From NCBI GenBank assembly GCA_023394035.1, contig JAEXBK010000028.1, forward strand, positions 1 to 8,549: 8,549 nt of DNA. Direction: 5' to 3'. The notes beneath the pieces were generated by a model. The model saw nothing but the letters and a program-made list of their open reading frames with translations. It was not told where the DNA came from and searched no databases. This document shows positions 1 through 6,437 of the stretch, in pieces; within the stretch, counting starts at the first letter, position 1, and each line of letters opens with the position of its first letter. The position numbers and the translations under genes are program-made. The DNA is from Bacillota bacterium (lineage in GTDB: Bacteria > Bacillota > Clostridia > Peptostreptococcales > Anaerovoracaceae).

Positions 1-732
1 GCAGAGAGCGTAGTAGAAACCGGTCTGATAGACGATGTTCAGGAATTTTACTGCATACATACAGAGCCTGCCTTTGATGCCGGCTGCGTAGGTGTGACCC
101 CCAAAGGGGTGAGAGCCGCAGGCGACAGATTCAGAGTTGACATCAAGGGCGTTGGAACACACGGAGCGGCACCGCATCTCGGAGATGATCCGATTGAGAT
201 AATGACGCAGATGATAGGAACGCTCAGAGTACTTGCAGACAGAAAGGTTGACCCGCTTGAGCCGAGAGTTATAAGCTTTACGCGAGTAAGCGGCGGCAGT
301 GCATGGAATATAATTCCGACTCATGTTTTCTTTGAGGGAACCGTAAGAACTCTTTCAAAAGAAAGCAGAAAGACCATAAAAGATAACTTTGCTGCCGTAA
401 CAGAGAGCTTTAACAAGCTTACGGGTGCGGAGTGTGTGCTGACATGGACGGACGGACCGGAAGCCGTAATAAACGACATCCGTCTTTGCGAAATCGCAAG
501 AGAAGCGGCAAAGAGAGCAGGGCTTCCGCTGCCTTACAGTCCTCCGACAATGGCAAGCGATGATTATTCCGCATTTCTTACGGACGGTAAACCGGGCGTT
601 TACGTGCGCTTTGGAATAGGAAAGGGGCATGGTCTTCATCATCCGCAGTACTGCGTGAAAGAAGAGGCGATTTCTCCCGGAATAGATTATCTTGAAGCGC
701 TTGCGATTACAGCCCTCGAATATGAAGGGTAA
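1..732 (+). CDS. M20D-family metallo-amidohydrolase (N-acyl amino acid / hippurate hydrolase-like), 5' end cut by window
   Basis: The frame is open from base 1 to the TAA at 730-732, giving 243 visible residues. M20D enzymes are usually about 390 residues, so roughly 150 N-terminal residues, with the first metal-binding motifs, lie outside the window. The visible part has family hallmarks: CIHTEP near residue 17-22, whose His matches a metal ligand of M20D enzymes; the inserted dimerisation-domain motif GTHGAAPH followed by DDPI (about residues 52-65); the NIIPTHVFFEGTVRT stretch (about 103-117), equivalent to the usual N-V-I-P...G-T-V-R-T; ASDDYSAF, matching the G-x-E-D-F region; and LHHPQ (about 212-216), carrying the last metal-ligand His. 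The family hydrolyses amide bonds of N-acylated amino acids or small peptides in the cytoplasm with a two-metal centre. The exact substrate cannot be read from the sequence. An in-frame GTG at 94 is not the start, because conserved family residues are encoded upstream of it. Confidence 0.9.
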   Translation, partial: AESVVETGLIDDVQEFYCIHTEPAFDAGCVGVTPKGVRAAGDRFRVDIKGVGTHGAAPHLGDDPIEIMTQMIGTLRVLADRKVDPLEPRVISFTRVSGGSAWNIIPTHVFFEGTVRTLSKESRKTIKDNFAAVTESFNKLTGAECVLTWTDGPEAVINDIRLCEIAREAAKRAGLPLPYSPPTMASDDYSAFLTDGKPGVYVRFGIGKGHGLHHPQYCVKEEAISPGIDYLEALAITALEYEG

Positions 733-738
733 ATCTTT

Positions 739-768
739 TTGAGGTATATCTTTTTCACTTAGTATGAT
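739..768 (+). promoter_or_regulatory. Predicted sigma-A-type promoter for pckA
   Basis: TTGAGG (739-744) and TATGAT (763-768) are separated by 18 bases, matching the -35 and -10 consensus at 4/6 and 5/6 positions. Transcription would begin near 775, giving pckA a leader of about 100 nt that contains the hairpin at 792-812. The site starts only 7 bases after the stop of the amidohydrolase gene. This is a prediction from consensus alone. Confidence 0.5.
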
Positions 769-791
769 ACAATATTAACATAATCGTATAG

Positions 792-812
792 AAGCAGGCT
801 TAACGCCTGCTT
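792..812 (+). other. 8-bp perfect hairpin in the gap before pckA (leader structure or weak terminator)
   Basis: AAGCAGGC (792-799) and GCCTGCTT (805-812) are perfect reverse complements around a 5-base loop, TTAAC. Only three T residues (811-813) follow the stem, so it is a poor Rho-independent terminator by sequence. It could end transcripts of the upstream amidohydrolase gene. If the promoter at 739-768 is real, the hairpin instead lies in the pckA leader, where it could affect mRNA stability or act as a protein-binding or attenuation element. The sequence does not decide between these. Confidence 0.55.
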
Positions 813-817
813 TAATG

Positions 818-831
818 TCGAAACGCTTTTT
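818..831 (-). promoter_or_regulatory. Weak cre-like site (possible CcpA operator) in the pckA leader
   Basis: Read on the minus strand this segment contains AAAGCGTTT, the core of the catabolite-responsive element consensus, but the outer positions of the consensus match poorly: about 10 of 14 against TGAAAGCGTTTTCA. It lies about 45 bases downstream of the predicted transcription start, where a bound CcpA could block elongation. pckA is a plausible carbon-catabolite target, but a match this size can arise by chance. Confidence 0.2.
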
Positions 832-863
832 ATAACACAGGTTTTTTTAACGGTTTTATAACA
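828..863 (+). repeat. Pair of 10-bp direct repeats TTTTATAACA in the pckA leader
   Basis: TTTTATAACA occurs at 828-837 and again at 854-863, 26 bases apart start to start. The second copy ends in the first base of the AGGAGG ribosome binding site (863-868). A T7 run lies between them (842-848). The repeats are exact, but in AT-rich leader sequence they may be coincidental. No function is assigned. Confidence 0.4.
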
Positions 864-875
864 GGAGGAAGAAAT

Positions 876-2444
876 ATGGAAACTTATGGGCTGGAGAAGC
901 TCGGTATCATCAATGCCGAGGCTGTATACCGCAATCTGACACCTGCGCAGCTGACTGAGCACGCACTTAGAAGATGTGAAGGAACGCTGTCGGGAACAGG
1001 GGCGCTCGTCGTAAAGACGGGAAAATATACAGGGAGAAGCGCCAACGACAAATTCATCGTTGACACTCCGTCCGTCCATGATGAGATCGCGTGGGGTAAG
1101 GTAAACCGCCCGATCGACAAGGAAAGATACGAACAGATAAAGGGAAAAGTAATAGCATATCTGCAGGGCAAGGAGCTGTTCATATTCGACGGCTTTGCGG
1201 GAGCTGATCCTAAGTACACAAAGTCATTCAGAATCATAAATGAACTCGCTTCACAGAATCTGTTCATACATCAGCTGCTCAGACGCCCGACGGCAGAACA
1301 GCTGCAGGATTTCAAAGAAGATTACACCATAATCGCAGCACCGGGCTTCAAGTGCATACCTGAAATTGACGGAACTCGCTCTGAAGCTGCAATAATCGTA
1401 GACTACGAGGCAAGAGAAGTCCTTATTTGCGGTTCAAGATATGCGGGTGAAATCAAAAAATCCGTATTCTCGGTTATGAACTATATACTCCCTAAGATGG
1501 GGGTATTCCCGATGCATTGCTCGGCAAACATCGGAGAAAAGGGCGACAGTGCAGTATTCTTCGGACTTTCAGGAACAGGAAAGACAACACTTTCGGCAGA
1601 CCCTAACAGAAAGCTGATAGGTGACGATGAGCACGGCTGGGCAGATGATTCGGTGTTCAATTTCGAAGGCGGATGCTATGCTAAGTGCATCAATCTTTCA
1701 CCTGAGGGAGAACCTGAAATCTACAATGCAATCAAATTCGGATCGCTCGTAGAAAACGTAGTCATGGATCCGGAAACACGCGAATTTGACTTCTTTGATG
1801 ATTCATTAGCCGTAAACTCGCGCGTAGGATACCCGATAGAATATATTCCGAATGCGGAGCTTTCAGGCATGAGCCCAAGCGTTCCGAAGACTGTAATCTT
1901 CCTGACTGCTGACGCTTACGGTGTACTTCCGCCAATCAGCAAGCTCGACAGAAATCAGGCTATGTATTACTTCGTATCGGGCTTCACATCAAAGGTCGCA
2001 GGTACGGAAATCGGAATTACCGAGCCTGTTCCTACTTTCTCAACATGCTTCGGAGAACCATTCCTCCCACTCGATCCTTCGGTATATGCGGCGATGCTTG
2101 CTGAAAAGGTCGAAAAATCGGGTGCTAACGTTTATCTCGTAAATACGGGCTGGAACGGTACGGGCAAGAGAATGAAGCTTTCATATACGAGAGCTATGAT
2201 AACGGCAGCCCTTACAGGCGAAATCGAAAAAGGCGAATTTACGGTAGACAAAACGTTCGGCGTTTCGGTACCTACTCATATCGAAGGCGTGCCTTCGGAG
2301 CTTCTGAATCCTGAAAATACATGGGAAGACAAGGCTGCATATGCAGCGAGCTGTGAAAAGCTTGCAAACAGCTTCACCGAAAACTTCAAGAAGTATGACC
2401 ATATGAGTGCAGAGGTAGTAGCGGCAGGTCCTAAGGTAAAATAA
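876..2444 (+). CDS. pckA: Phosphoenolpyruvate carboxykinase (ATP)
   Basis: This cytoplasmic enzyme (EC 4.1.1.49) interconverts oxaloacetate + ATP and PEP + CO2 + ADP. In fermentative anaerobes it often runs toward oxaloacetate, fixing CO2 and making ATP; that direction is an inference here. The 522-residue product is of normal family length and has all key motifs: GRSANDKF (53-60, substrate-binding Arg54), YAGEIKKS (189-196, with Tyr189 and the metal/substrate lysines), MHCSANIG (213-220, metal-ligand His214), the kinase P-loop GLSGTGKTT (230-238), GDDEHGW (249-255, acidic metal-binding pair), SRVGYPIEYIPN with Arg316, TSKVAGTE (371-378) and NTGWNGTGKRM (423-433). I see no missing catalytic residue. 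The ATG is fixed by AGGAGG at 863-868, 7 bases upstream. No terminator separates it from the next gene 41 bases downstream, so some readthrough is possible. Confidence 0.98.
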   Translation: METYGLEKLGIINAEAVYRNLTPAQLTEHALRRCEGTLSGTGALVVKTGKYTGRSANDKFIVDTPSVHDEIAWGKVNRPIDKERYEQIKGKVIAYLQGKELFIFDGFAGADPKYTKSFRIINELASQNLFIHQLLRRPTAEQLQDFKEDYTIIAAPGFKCIPEIDGTRSEAAIIVDYEAREVLICGSRYAGEIKKSVFSVMNYILPKMGVFPMHCSANIGEKGDSAVFFGLSGTGKTTLSADPNRKLIGDDEHGWADDSVFNFEGGCYAKCINLSPEGEPEIYNAIKFGSLVENVVMDPETREFDFFDDSLAVNSRVGYPIEYIPNAELSGMSPSVPKTVIFLTADAYGVLPPISKLDRNQAMYYFVSGFTSKVAGTEIGITEPVPTFSTCFGEPFLPLDPSVYAAMLAEKVEKSGANVYLVNTGWNGTGKRMKLSYTRAMITAALTGEIEKGEFTVDKTFGVSVPTHIEGVPSELLNPENTWEDKAAYAASCEKLANSFTENFKKYDHMSAEVVAAGPKVK

Positions 2445-2485
2445 CATACATAAAACAAAATACAGTTCATGAAATAGAGGTAACG

Positions 2486-3700
2486 ATGTTTTTCTCCAAG
2501 GAATTAAACTCCACCAAAGAACTTAATCAATACAACGAATTAATCCATACGTGTCCTTACGGATGCTATCAGCATCTTACACAATATGCCGAAACTATGC
2601 GTCTGAACGGATACTTGGAGCATCGCGTTCTTGGCTTTTTTGAAGCTGAGAATGAAGGTGATGAGGGTAAGCTCATAGGGGGAGTCTCTGCGCCGCTTAA
2701 GCCCATATTCAAAGGGCTCGGTTACTATTGCTTTCTTGGGCGAGGCTTCATGATCGACTACGATAACAGAGCTCTTTTGGAGTTTTCATATGAGGAAACC
2801 GTCAAATGGCTCAAGTCGTTAGGGGTACAATATGTCCGATTTGACTTCCCTGTAGAACGCGAGAACACGGAATTCTACAAATGGCTATCGGAAAAGGGAA
2901 TCAATTTGCAGCCTTTGGATGACGAGAATGCTTCACATACATTCATGCCGTATAAGTCCGTTTGTAAAATAAACAAAGAAGACATATACAAGGGTTTTTC
3001 CAAGAAAATCGTACCTCTTATCAAAAAATCAAAAGAGTATGGGCTCATCTTCCGTGAAGGAACAAAGGATGATATAGATACTTGCTACAAGCTTAATGTT
3101 GAGACCGAGGAGCGCGACGGCTTTGTTCTGTCAAGCAAAGAAATGTTCGTCAAAACCGTGAGCGGTCTTATTGAATCCGGCTACGGCAAGCTTTTCATCG
3201 TGGAGCTGGACAAAGAAAAAACGGGTACAGTCCTTACAGAGCAGAAAAACAAATGGATTGCGGAGCTCGAAAAGATACAGGCGAGGGGAAGCAAAAAAGG
3301 AGCGGTCGAAAGCGACATACAGGGTTCTATCAGAAAACTCGATGATATGCTCGGGGAGCTTGCGGAAACGAACGACGAAAACAAGGTGCTGTGCGCATGC
3401 CTTGTCATAGACGCCTTCGAAAAAACATACTATCATTATGCTTTCAGCTCAAACCATATGCGACAGTTGAATCCTAACTATTTCATGCTGTCAAATATAT
3501 TCGAAAGGGCAGTCTCTCTCGGACACTCGACTGTAGATCTCGGCGGAACATATAAAGACAAAGATCATAACCTTACCGCATACAAAATGAGATGGGGCGG
3601 GGAAACGAAAGTGTTTAGCGGAGAACTCGAAAAGGTGCTCAAGAAACCTATAGGCTCACTTCTCAGGTATATTATGCTTAAGCGCCGCAGGCGCGTATAA
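2486..3700 (+). CDS. FemAB-family aminoacyl-tRNA-dependent peptidoglycan transferase (FemX/MurM-like)
   Basis: FemAB proteins transfer amino acids from aminoacyl-tRNA to the stem peptide of lipid-linked peptidoglycan precursors at the inner face of the membrane. The 404-residue length fits the family (about 400-420). Two GNAT-like folds are expected. The N-terminal half includes YGCYQHLTQYAE (25-36), in the position of the family's W/Q-rich opening, and YVRFDFPVE (116-124). A charged helical insertion at about 245-300 fits the antiparallel helical arm of Fem proteins. The second fold carries the best signature, AFSSNHMRQLNPNYFML (319-335), matching the usual G-A-S-S-x-x-x-R...P-x-Y-x-L motif, followed by STVDLGGTYKD (348-358) and a YKMRWGGE (366-373) near-C-terminal motif. 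The protein ends in a basic KRRRRV tail that might touch the membrane. The amino acid added cannot be predicted. AGAGG at 2476-2480 lies 5 bases before the ATG. The stop is one base from the MATE start. Confidence 0.88.
   Translation: MFFSKELNSTKELNQYNELIHTCPYGCYQHLTQYAETMRLNGYLEHRVLGFFEAENEGDEGKLIGGVSAPLKPIFKGLGYYCFLGRGFMIDYDNRALLEFSYEETVKWLKSLGVQYVRFDFPVERENTEFYKWLSEKGINLQPLDDENASHTFMPYKSVCKINKEDIYKGFSKKIVPLIKKSKEYGLIFREGTKDDIDTCYKLNVETEERDGFVLSSKEMFVKTVSGLIESGYGKLFIVELDKEKTGTVLTEQKNKWIAELEKIQARGSKKGAVESDIQGSIRKLDDMLGELAETNDENKVLCACLVIDAFEKTYYHYAFSSNHMRQLNPNYFMLSNIFERAVSLGHSTVDLGGTYKDKDHNLTAYKMRWGGETKVFSGELEKVLKKPIGSLLRYIMLKRRRRV
3682..3694 (+). promoter_or_regulatory. Short GC-rich hairpin over the expected ribosome binding region of the MATE gene
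   Basis: GCGCC-GCA-GGCGC forms a 5-bp all-GC stem with a 3-base loop in the last codons of the FemAB gene, ending 7 bases before the MATE start codon. No good Shine-Dalgarno sequence is visible there; CAGG at 3688-3691 is the best and is part of the hairpin. This arrangement suggests that ribosomes finishing the upstream gene open the site and reinitiate. That interpretation is an inference. Confidence 0.3.
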
Positions 3701-3701
3701 C

Positions 3702-5120
3702 ATGAAAAAGGATTTGCTGAAAATTATGCGTGAGGGCGGGGCGCTTTCTGCCGGTCAGCAGCTTTTGCTGGCTGTCAGACTCAGCATACCTGCTATCATG
3801 GCTCAGTTATCTTCCATAGTAATGCAGTATATAGATGCATCTATGGTTGGCAGACTCGGAGCGATAGATTCCGCAGGAATAGGAATGATAGCGCCGTCCA
3901 CATGGCTTGTGGGCGGCGTATGCCAAGCTGTCGGAACAGGCTTTATGGTTCAGGTGGCGCACCGCATCGGTGCGTCGGATGACAGAGGTGCAAGGGACGT
4001 GGTGAAGCACGGGCTCGTTTTTTCATTTGCCTTCGGTGCGTTGATTGCGGCTCTTTGCGCTTCCTTAAGCGGAATAATTCCCGTATGGCTCGGTGCGGAG
4101 CCTGCGGTGTGCACGAGTGCAACGAAATACTTTCTCGTGTATTCTTTTTTCCTGCCTGCAATGATGATATTTATGGCATCATCGGGTATGGTGCAGTGCA
4201 GCGGAAACATGAAGCTTCCGAGCATTGCGGGCGTTACAATGTGTGCGCTCGATGTAATTTTTAACTATTTCCTTATTTTCCAAACAAGAAAAATAACTAT
4301 ATTAGGATGTGACTTTACCGTGCCGGGAGCGGGTCTTGGCGTTACGGGAGCAGCGCTTGGGACAGCACTTGCAGGCCTTGTATGCGCTGTTTGGGTGACC
4401 GTATATCTTCTCCAAAAAGCCGACAAGCTTAAGCTTGTAAGGGACGAAAAAACGGAATTTTCGCCTCATATAATATCAAAAGCATTCAAAATTGCCGTAC
4501 CCATGGCTCTCGAATCCGTTGTGCTCGGCGGAGCGCAAGTGGTATCGGTAAAAATCGTTGCGCCGCTTGGAACGATTTCACTTGCGGCAAATTCATTTGC
4601 CGTTACGGCGGAAAGCCTTTGCTATATGCCGGTATACGGTATAGGTGCTGCTACGACTACGCTGATAGGACAAAGCGCTGGAGCAGGAAGACCGACTCTC
4701 ACGAGGAAGCTCGCATGGCTTTCCACAGGACTTGGAGTTGGAGTGATTTCTTTCTTAAGTGTTTTGATGTATATACTTGCACCGTTCATGATGCATATAC
4801 TTACTCCTGATACGGAAATACAGCTTCTCGGAACGAGCGTGCTGAGAATAGTAGCGTTTGCCGAACCGTTCTATGCTATGGAAATCGTTGCTAACGGGGC
4901 ATTTCGGGGAGTGGGGGATACGCTTGCTCCGTGCCTGCTCAATCTTTTCAGCATGTGGGCGGTAAGACTTCCTCTTGCGACTCTCCTTGCCGCAAAGCTT
5001 GGTCTCAAAGGCGTCTGGATAGCTATGTCGATAGAGCTTGCCGTGCGTGGAAGCCTGTTTATCATAAGGCTCTGCAGAAAAAAGTGGGATATAGCTGCAA
5101 CAATAGACCACTCGAAATAA
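3702..5120 (+). CDS. MATE-family multidrug/toxin efflux transporter
   Basis: The 472-residue, strongly hydrophobic product has the length and about 12 membrane segments expected for a MATE (MOP superfamily) antiporter, which exports organic cations or other small molecules using Na+ or H+ gradients. Motifs: DASMVGRLGAIDSAGIG (45-61), matching the D-x-x-M-V-G-x-L-G signature of the first half; SLAANSFAVTAESLCYMP (293-310) and TTTLIGQSAGAGR (318-330), the corresponding G-Q-x-x-G-A-G signature of the second half; and FRGVGDTLAP (401-410), the R-G-x-G-D-T motif. A charged central loop (about 238-258) divides the two six-helix halves. The substrate cannot be told from sequence. The ATG is one base after the FemAB stop and lacks a clear ribosome binding site, so translational coupling is likely. 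A later in-frame ATG (codon 9) has no better site. Confidence 0.95.
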   Translation: MKKDLLKIMREGGALSAGQQLLLAVRLSIPAIMAQLSSIVMQYIDASMVGRLGAIDSAGIGMIAPSTWLVGGVCQAVGTGFMVQVAHRIGASDDRGARDVVKHGLVFSFAFGALIAALCASLSGIIPVWLGAEPAVCTSATKYFLVYSFFLPAMMIFMASSGMVQCSGNMKLPSIAGVTMCALDVIFNYFLIFQTRKITILGCDFTVPGAGLGVTGAALGTALAGLVCAVWVTVYLLQKADKLKLVRDEKTEFSPHIISKAFKIAVPMALESVVLGGAQVVSVKIVAPLGTISLAANSFAVTAESLCYMPVYGIGAATTTLIGQSAGAGRPTLTRKLAWLSTGLGVGVISFLSVLMYILAPFMMHILTPDTEIQLLGTSVLRIVAFAEPFYAMEIVANGAFRGVGDTLAPCLLNLFSMWAVRLPLATLLAAKLGLKGVWIAMSIELAVRGSLFIIRLCRKKWDIAATIDHSK

Positions 5121-5187
5121 TCTAAGCTACAATAAATTTATAAATCCAATAAACTGATGGTGAATCATGACCATACATACAATTTAG

Positions 5188-5223
5188 AAAACTCCGGAAC
5201 GATGTAATATGTTCCGGAGTTTT
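5188..5223. terminator. Bidirectional Rho-independent terminator between convergent genes
   Basis: AAAACTCCGGAAC (5188-5200) and GTTCCGGAGTTTT (5211-5223) are perfect reverse complements, a 13-bp stem around a 10-base AT-rich loop. The stem ends in a T run on the plus strand and, because of its A run, also on the minus strand. It lies 67 bases after the MATE stop and 16 bases after the stop of the minus-strand membrane-protein gene, the expected position for a shared terminator. Confidence 0.9.
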
Positions 5224-5239
5224 AGCATAATACCTATCT

Positions 5240-6382
5240 CTATTTTTTGTTTTTCAGGCGATCGTTTATGAGCTTGATCATGTCGCTGTATTTATCGTGA
5301 ACCATGCGAGGGAAGGCTCGCACGAGACGCCCTGCGCCGAACAGCTTATGAGAGAGTATCTTATCGAGGATCTGCTTTTCTTTTTCTTCGAGCTCTTCCA
5401 TTTCCTCGCGTATTTTTGTTTCATCGTCAGACGATTCTTTTTCGGAAGATGAGCCCGGCATGATGTCTGATACTTCTTCTTTTGTTATCTTTGCAAATTC
5501 GATCCATGTGCTCTGGACTTCATCAAGCCTTGCAGACGCTGCATCCTGTACTGCGCTAATAGTTGCTGCCGCAGCCTCTTGGACTGCGCTTATGGTTGCC
5601 GTGGCCGCTTCCTGAACTGCGTCAATCTTCGCGCTTGCTGCTTCCTGAACCGCACCTATTTTGTTTGAAGCGGCATCTTTTAGGTCCGAGGCCATGTTTA
5701 TAGCCTGATTTTTTCCGTTTTCCAAAGATTGAGTGGTGGCAAGTGTTCCTTTGCCGATGACTCCGCTTAAGCGATCTCCGAGCTGCAGCATGGATGTTCT
5801 TATCGAATCGAGCTGCTCAAGCTGCTTATTAAATCCGACTATGACGGCAACGGTGACGATAAGGTCAACGAGCAGTATGAGATAAATGATTGCCATGCCT
5901 ATCCAGCCTATCCTGTGCGGAATGAAGTCCATTTGCTCCTTAAGAAGCTGAGGATGGAAAAGCTTGATGACGAAGGTTATTGCAAACCCCCACATGATGC
6001 TGAATTCGAGACATATATATCCGTTGAGATTGAGCGGCTTGTCGGAATAATCCCACCATCGCGCATGAAAGAGCCTGTCAAGACCCCAGCCTGCAATAAG
6101 CTCGACCGCGGTGGCAAGCCCCATTCCGCAGAAGAATACTAACGGGATGCTTACGCTTTGTCCGAATGAAGTGACACCTGCCGCTGCATCAAAATGATTT
6201 ACCGCCGCAAACACGCTGAGAACTCCGAAGCCGTAAACGGGGCATACAGGGCTGCTCAAAAATCCGCGATTGATGATATTGCCTTCCGTCACCGCATAAA
6301 AAATTACTTCGGTTATCCAACCTAAAAAAGAATATAAAAGAAAGAACCAGCATATTTGGTAGTAAGTCATTCCTGCAATCAT
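5240..6382 (-). CDS. PF06541-like (putative ABC-transporter type IV / CmpB-type) membrane protein with C-terminal helical repeats
   Basis: The N-terminal ~185 residues resemble the PF06541 family of uncharacterised bacterial membrane proteins: FFLLYSFLGWITEVIFYA (13-30), NRGFLSSPVCPVYGFG (38-53), the HARWWDYSDKPLNLNGYICL region (106-125) and about five hydrophobic segments (roughly 10-30, 46-62, 78-100, 121-142, 158-183). The family name implies a transporter, but no mechanism is established that I can cite. Beyond the membrane part is a long soluble tail: five 11-residue Ala/Gln-rich repeats (237-291), an acidic, Ser/Glu-rich stretch (about 310-336), then a basic amphipathic end. The tail makes it longer than a bare PF06541 domain. 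GGAGG lies 4 bases before the chosen ATG; an ATG at codon 5 is less well placed. It has its own promoter and lies downstream of the folate genes, so cotranscription is possible but a folate role is not shown. Confidence 0.85.
   Translation of the reverse strand: MIAGMTYYQICWFFLLYSFLGWITEVIFYAVTEGNIINRGFLSSPVCPVYGFGVLSVFAAVNHFDAAAGVTSFGQSVSIPLVFFCGMGLATAVELIAGWGLDRLFHARWWDYSDKPLNLNGYICLEFSIMWGFAITFVIKLFHPQLLKEQMDFIPHRIGWIGMAIIYLILLVDLIVTVAVIVGFNKQLEQLDSIRTSMLQLGDRLSGVIGKGTLATTQSLENGKNQAINMASDLKDAASNKIGAVQEAASAKIDAVQEAATATISAVQEAAAATISAVQDAASARLDEVQSTWIEFAKITKEEVSDIMPGSSSEKESSDDETKIREEMEELEEKEKQILDKILSHKLFGAGRLVRAFPRMVHDKYSDMIKLINDRLKNKK
5510..5674 (-). repeat. Five diverged 33-bp coding repeats (11-residue unit A-A-x-x-x-I-x-A-V-Q-E)
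   Basis: Within the PF06541-like gene, residues 237-247, 248-258, 259-269, 270-280 and 281-291 align as AASNKIGAVQE, AASAKIDAVQE, AATATISAVQE, AAAATISAVQD and AASARLDEVQS. The DNA units are 33 bases and have diverged at silent and replacement sites, so the array is not a fresh slippage product. An 11-residue period places I and V on one helix face and suggests a long amphipathic helix or a right-handed (hendecad) coiled coil. Confidence 0.9.
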
Positions 6383-6408
6383 AAAACCTCCAGTCTATAT
6401 ACGAAAAT

Positions 6409-6437
6409 ATTATATCATAAGCCTCAATATGTTTCCA
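6409..6437 (-). promoter_or_regulatory. Predicted extended -10 promoter for the PF06541-like gene
   Basis: On the minus strand TATAAT (6414-6409) is a perfect -10, preceded by TGA in the extended -10 position, with TGGAAA (6437-6432, 4/6 match) 17 bases upstream. Transcription would start near 6402, about 20 bases before the ATG. The -35 lies inside the last codons of the folC fusion gene and the -10 lies just after its stop, so this gene can be expressed separately from the folate genes. Confidence 0.7.

Noticed and set aside
94..96. GTG at 94 as the start of a 212-residue protein
   Set aside because: The same frame is open back to base 1 and encodes M20D-conserved residues (for example the His at 58-60) upstream. 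This is an internal Val codon of a gene cut by the window edge.
759..1267. Minus-strand open frames opposite the start of pckA
   Set aside because: They lie antisense to well-supported pckA sequence, have no ribosome binding site or recognisable motifs, and reflect codon bias of the real gene.
3131..3436. Open frames on both strands within the FemAB helical insertion
   Set aside because: They overlap the charged helical insertion of the FemAB gene, whose low-complexity codons keep other frames open. The peptides show no family features.
3682..3694. GC hairpin at the end of the FemAB gene as a terminator
   Set aside because: The stem is only 5 bp, no T run follows, and the next start codon is 7 bases away. 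A translation-coupling role is more plausible.
4755..5111. 118-residue minus-strand open frame opposite the MATE gene
   Set aside because: The translation is rich in His/Tyr/Arg/Ser with no hydrophobic core or motif, as expected for the complement of a membrane-protein gene.
5121..5187. Possible small gene or RNA between the MATE stop and the terminator
   Set aside because: The 67 bases are AT-rich with no ribosome-binding-site-plus-ORF combination and no stable secondary structure before the terminator stem.
5510..5674. 33-bp repeats as a CRISPR or intergenic repeat array
   Set aside because: The repeats are contiguous, in frame, diverged at the DNA level and encode a regular 11-residue helix. 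There are no spacers.
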